IMG/VR virus record: IMGVR_UViG_3300014962_000034
Coordinates: 1-31,749 of that record
DNA length: 31,749 nt
Source: a virus
Reading direction: 5' to 3' (one strand)
Under the pieces are notes generated by a model. That model was not told the DNA's origin, searched no databases, and saw nothing but the letters and a program-made list of their open reading frames with translations. The translations under genes and the position numbers were made by a program. Of this stretch, positions 30,289 through 31,749 are shown one piece after another. How positions within the stretch are numbered: position 1 is the first letter of the stretch; each line of letters begins with the position of its first letter.

Positions 30289-30681
30289 TCAAAAGGGCGG
30301 CAGATCGTCGTCAAGGTCATCAGGCTGATACCCATTGCCCTTGGCGACATTATGACTGGACAGAGGCTTTGGTGCGTTGTCGGCCCGTGACAGAAGTTCA
30401 ATGCCATTCGGGTCAACAACAACCTTGAGTTGCGTTTTTCCTTCATATTCGTCGGTTTCAAATTCACCAACAACTCCCACCATCGTGCCTTTGACAAGAT
30501 ACGGCGCAAGAGAAACGGCGCGCTTCCCAAAGATGGTGCAGCGATACCAATTTGTTTTCTTGCTGTCTGCGTATCCCTGAGTTGCCCCAACTGGGAATGA
30601 CAGGACATCCTCACCATTGCGGGTCTTTTTCAGTTCAGCGTCTCGGCCAAGGTTGCCTTTTTGAATAATGATTTTCGCCAT
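30289..30681 (-). CDS. ssb: Single-stranded DNA-binding protein
   Basis: 130-aa OB-fold protein: MAKIIIQKGNLGRDAELKKT at the start, then VLSFPVGATQGYADSKKTNW and YRCTIFGKRAVSLAPYLVKG, typical SSB strands. The C-terminal tail after about 105 is disordered and ends DDLDDDLPPF, the acidic tip that recruits partner proteins in bacterial SSBs. The frame continues upstream to 30822, but the ATG at 30681 follows the GapR stop and gives the correct SSB N-terminus. It protects ssDNA during replication and recombination; the neighbours (NinB-like, Ref-like) fit. Confidence 0.93.
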   Translation of the reverse strand: MAKIIIQKGNLGRDAELKKTRNGEDVLSFPVGATQGYADSKKTNWYRCTIFGKRAVSLAPYLVKGTMVGVVGEFETDEYEGKTQLKVVVDPNGIELLSRADNAPKPLSSHNVAKGNGYQPDDLDDDLPPF

Positions 30682-30682
30682 C

Positions 30683-30919
30683 TTACATCCCCAGTGCTGC
30701 AATGTAGGTGTCGAGAACGGCTTCCCATTCCTGACGCTCGTGGCTTTCCATCGCCCGTAGCTTGATGATCTGACGCATGATCTTAGCATCATAACCACGC
30801 GCCTTAGCCTCATTGTAGACATCGCGGATGTCGTCCGAAATGCCTTTTTTCTCTTCTTCCAGGCGCTCGATGCGCTCGATCAAAAGCCGCAATTCATCGG
30901 CTGCAACAATCTCACTCAT
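30683..30919 (-). CDS. GapR-family protein (DUF2312)
   Basis: 78-aa protein matching the DUF2312/GapR family over nearly its whole length: [20 protein letters not shown], then DIYN-like [20 protein letters not shown] and an [14 protein letters not shown] end. GapR binds overtwisted DNA in Caulobacter and related bacteria and stimulates topoisomerases. ATG 30919 is preferred to 30943 because GGAG lies upstream. It lies between the NinB-like gene and SSB. The family is largely alphaproteobacterial, which points to the host. A phage copy may support replication or modulate host topology. Confidence 0.9.
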   Translation of the reverse strand: MSEIVAADELRLLIERIERLEEEKKGISDDIRDVYNEAKARGYDAKIMRQIIKLRAMESHERQEWEAVLDTYIAALGM

Positions 30920-31292
30920 AATAATCACTCCATTTGACGCCATGCTTTGCGCCGTAGCTATAGATAAATTCGATTAAGTCAGACATTTGGGCTTTGGTTA
31001 GCTTTGACGAGTGGAAGCCTATCGGGAACGGTCTGCCGTCTAACCCCTGTTCAAATGCAACCTCATGGCCGCAGGCTTGCATAAACAAGCACTTCCAAAC
31101 TTCTGGGGTGTGACGCCGTTCCTCTGGCTTTGCGCGGCTAACGTCTGACAACATTGCCCACATCTTTGCGTTCTGGTCGTCGCTCCGCTTCTCTGGGCTG
31201 ATCTTGACCACTGCGTTTGCAGGGGCCTTGTCGATCAGTTTCTTAGCTAACTCCCTTTGGTAATTCCCAAGCAGGTGAACGACCTGTGACAT
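30912..31292 (-). CDS. NinB-like recombination protein
   Basis: 126-aa protein with the NinB pattern: [35 protein letters not shown], and [20 protein letters not shown]. Lambda NinB (Orf) is a mediator that displaces SSB and helps strand-exchange proteins load on ssDNA. The location beside SSB agrees with this. GGAG lies seven bases before the ATG. It overlaps the GapR start by eight bases at its 3' end. Length is close to lambda Orf (146 aa). Confidence 0.86.
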   Translation of the reverse strand: MSQVVHLLGNYQRELAKKLIDKAPANAVVKISPEKRSDDQNAKMWAMLSDVSRAKPEERRHTPEVWKCLFMQACGHEVAFEQGLDGRPFPIGFHSSKLTKAQMSDLIEFIYSYGAKHGVKWSDYYE

Positions 31293-31294
31293 TT

Positions 31295-31636
31295 CTAATC
31301 TCCTTCATTCGTCTCTAACTTTTGCCGGTGAGGGCTGGCTTTGAAAAACTCCATCGCCAAAGCCTTCATATCAATACCGTGGGCTTTCTCAAATGTTTTC
31401 TCGCCCTGCTGGTGCTGCTGTGCGTGGCAGGATTTACACAGAGAGATACACCACTTGTCCGATGGCTTGATGCCCATGCCACCGTCAGTTCCAACGCGGA
31501 CGTGAGCAACTTCGATTGCCTCAGTCGATCCGCAGGCAGAGCAGGCAAAGCCACGAACCCATGCACGATGCGCTGGTGAACGCTTGCCACGCTCCGCCTT
31601 GTCAGACTTTGACTTAATGCGCTGTGGGAGAGCCAT
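31295..31636 (-). CDS. Ref/DUF968-like HNH nuclease
   Basis: 113-aa protein with a zinc/HNH-type layout: C32-x-x-C35, H45, then GMGIKPSDKWCISLCKSCH with C67, C70 and H71, and H75 in HQQG. The combination G-x-x-x-K-P-x-D...C-x-x-C-H...H-Q-x-G is the signature I associate with phage DUF968/Ref recombination-enhancing nucleases. Ref from P1 is a RecA-dependent nuclease. In this operon it would act with NinB and SSB. Its start overlaps the end of the preceding gene by 23 bases. Confidence 0.76.
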   Translation of the reverse strand: MALPQRIKSKSDKAERGKRSPAHRAWVRGFACSACGSTEAIEVAHVRVGTDGGMGIKPSDKWCISLCKSCHAQQHQQGEKTFEKAHGIDMKALAMEFFKASPHRQKLETNEGD

Positions 31637-31749
31637 TCGCCAATCCCTTCAGCGTATATCTGGCAACACGGCGCTCCTGCCCATGTCGATCCATGACGTA
31701 GTTCCACGACATATCTATCTCGTGACCCTCGTCCCGCAGATCCTTTATC
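31614..31749 (-). CDS. Winged-helix-like protein, 5'-truncated by window edge
   Basis: Minus-strand frame open from the window edge to a TAA at 31614. The 44 visible residues read IKDLRDEGHEIDMSWNYVMD, then RHGQERRVARYTLKG and a short tail. This looks like the end of a winged-helix domain (helix, then beta hairpin with R-x-x-R-Y-x-L), common in small phage regulators and helicase-loader-like proteins. The upstream part is missing, so function cannot be named. The competing frame over the same DNA gives an implausible composition. Confidence 0.55.
   Translation of the reverse strand, partial: IKDLRDEGHEIDMSWNYVMDRHGQERRVARYTLKGLANGSPTAH

Noticed and set aside
1-31749. tRNA genes, integrase and attachment site
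   Set aside because: No cloverleaf-like sequence, recombinase or integration repeat was noticed in any part. The window is almost fully coding and looks lytic; regions outside the window could differ.

Overview
This window looks like most of the genome of a lytic short-tailed (podovirus-like) bacteriophage, probably of an alphaproteobacterium. The phage call rests on the gene order: terminase small and large subunits, portal, acidic scaffold, a major capsid protein of the SU10/DUF5309 type, an adaptor, a beta-rich nozzle-like protein and a long series of ejection-type proteins. No tape measure, tail tube, sheath, integrase, rRNA or tRNA was seen. The alphaproteobacterial host is inferred mainly from a GapR (DUF2312) gene in the early cluster.

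Layout, plus strand. 1-994: five tiny coupled accessory genes. 1040-3825: a ParB/DNA-methyltransferase fusion overlapping terS, then terL. 3836-9595: a small beta-rich protein, two very large tandem paralogous modular adhesins and a small partner. 9592-10216: three small basic Lys-rich proteins. 10225-16992: portal (broken by a frameshift), a Gly/Ala-rich protein, a small helical protein, scaffold, major capsid, a conserved head protein and the adaptor. 17004-18218: tail fibre. 18242-19689: lysis cassette (XhlA/holin-like protein, GH108 endolysin, second holin-like protein, overlapping i-spanin and o-spanin). 19699-21007: a metallophosphoesterase with an N-terminal HTH, and a DUF6378-like protein. 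21010-23986: nozzle-like protein, C1q-like fibre and a small conserved protein. 23989-29768: probable ejection proteins, including an M15-type peptidoglycan peptidase and a protein with a GNAT-like C-terminus.

A hairpin at about 29769-29802 separates this late unit from a convergent minus-strand early unit (29851-31749). In transcription order that unit holds a winged-helix-like protein (cut by the window end), a Ref/DUF968-like nuclease, a NinB-like recombination protein, GapR, SSB and two small unknown genes. It looks like a recombination and ssDNA-handling operon.

The most unusual points are these. The portal reading frame is interrupted by a junction consistent with a small deletion. The C-terminus of the first giant adhesin carries the N-terminal strand of the next one in another frame. 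A structural protein carries a sequence almost identical to the TonB box of TonB-dependent receptors, plus two weaker copies. GapR sits in a phage recombination operon. Functional calls come from reading motifs and remembered family signatures, not from database searches.
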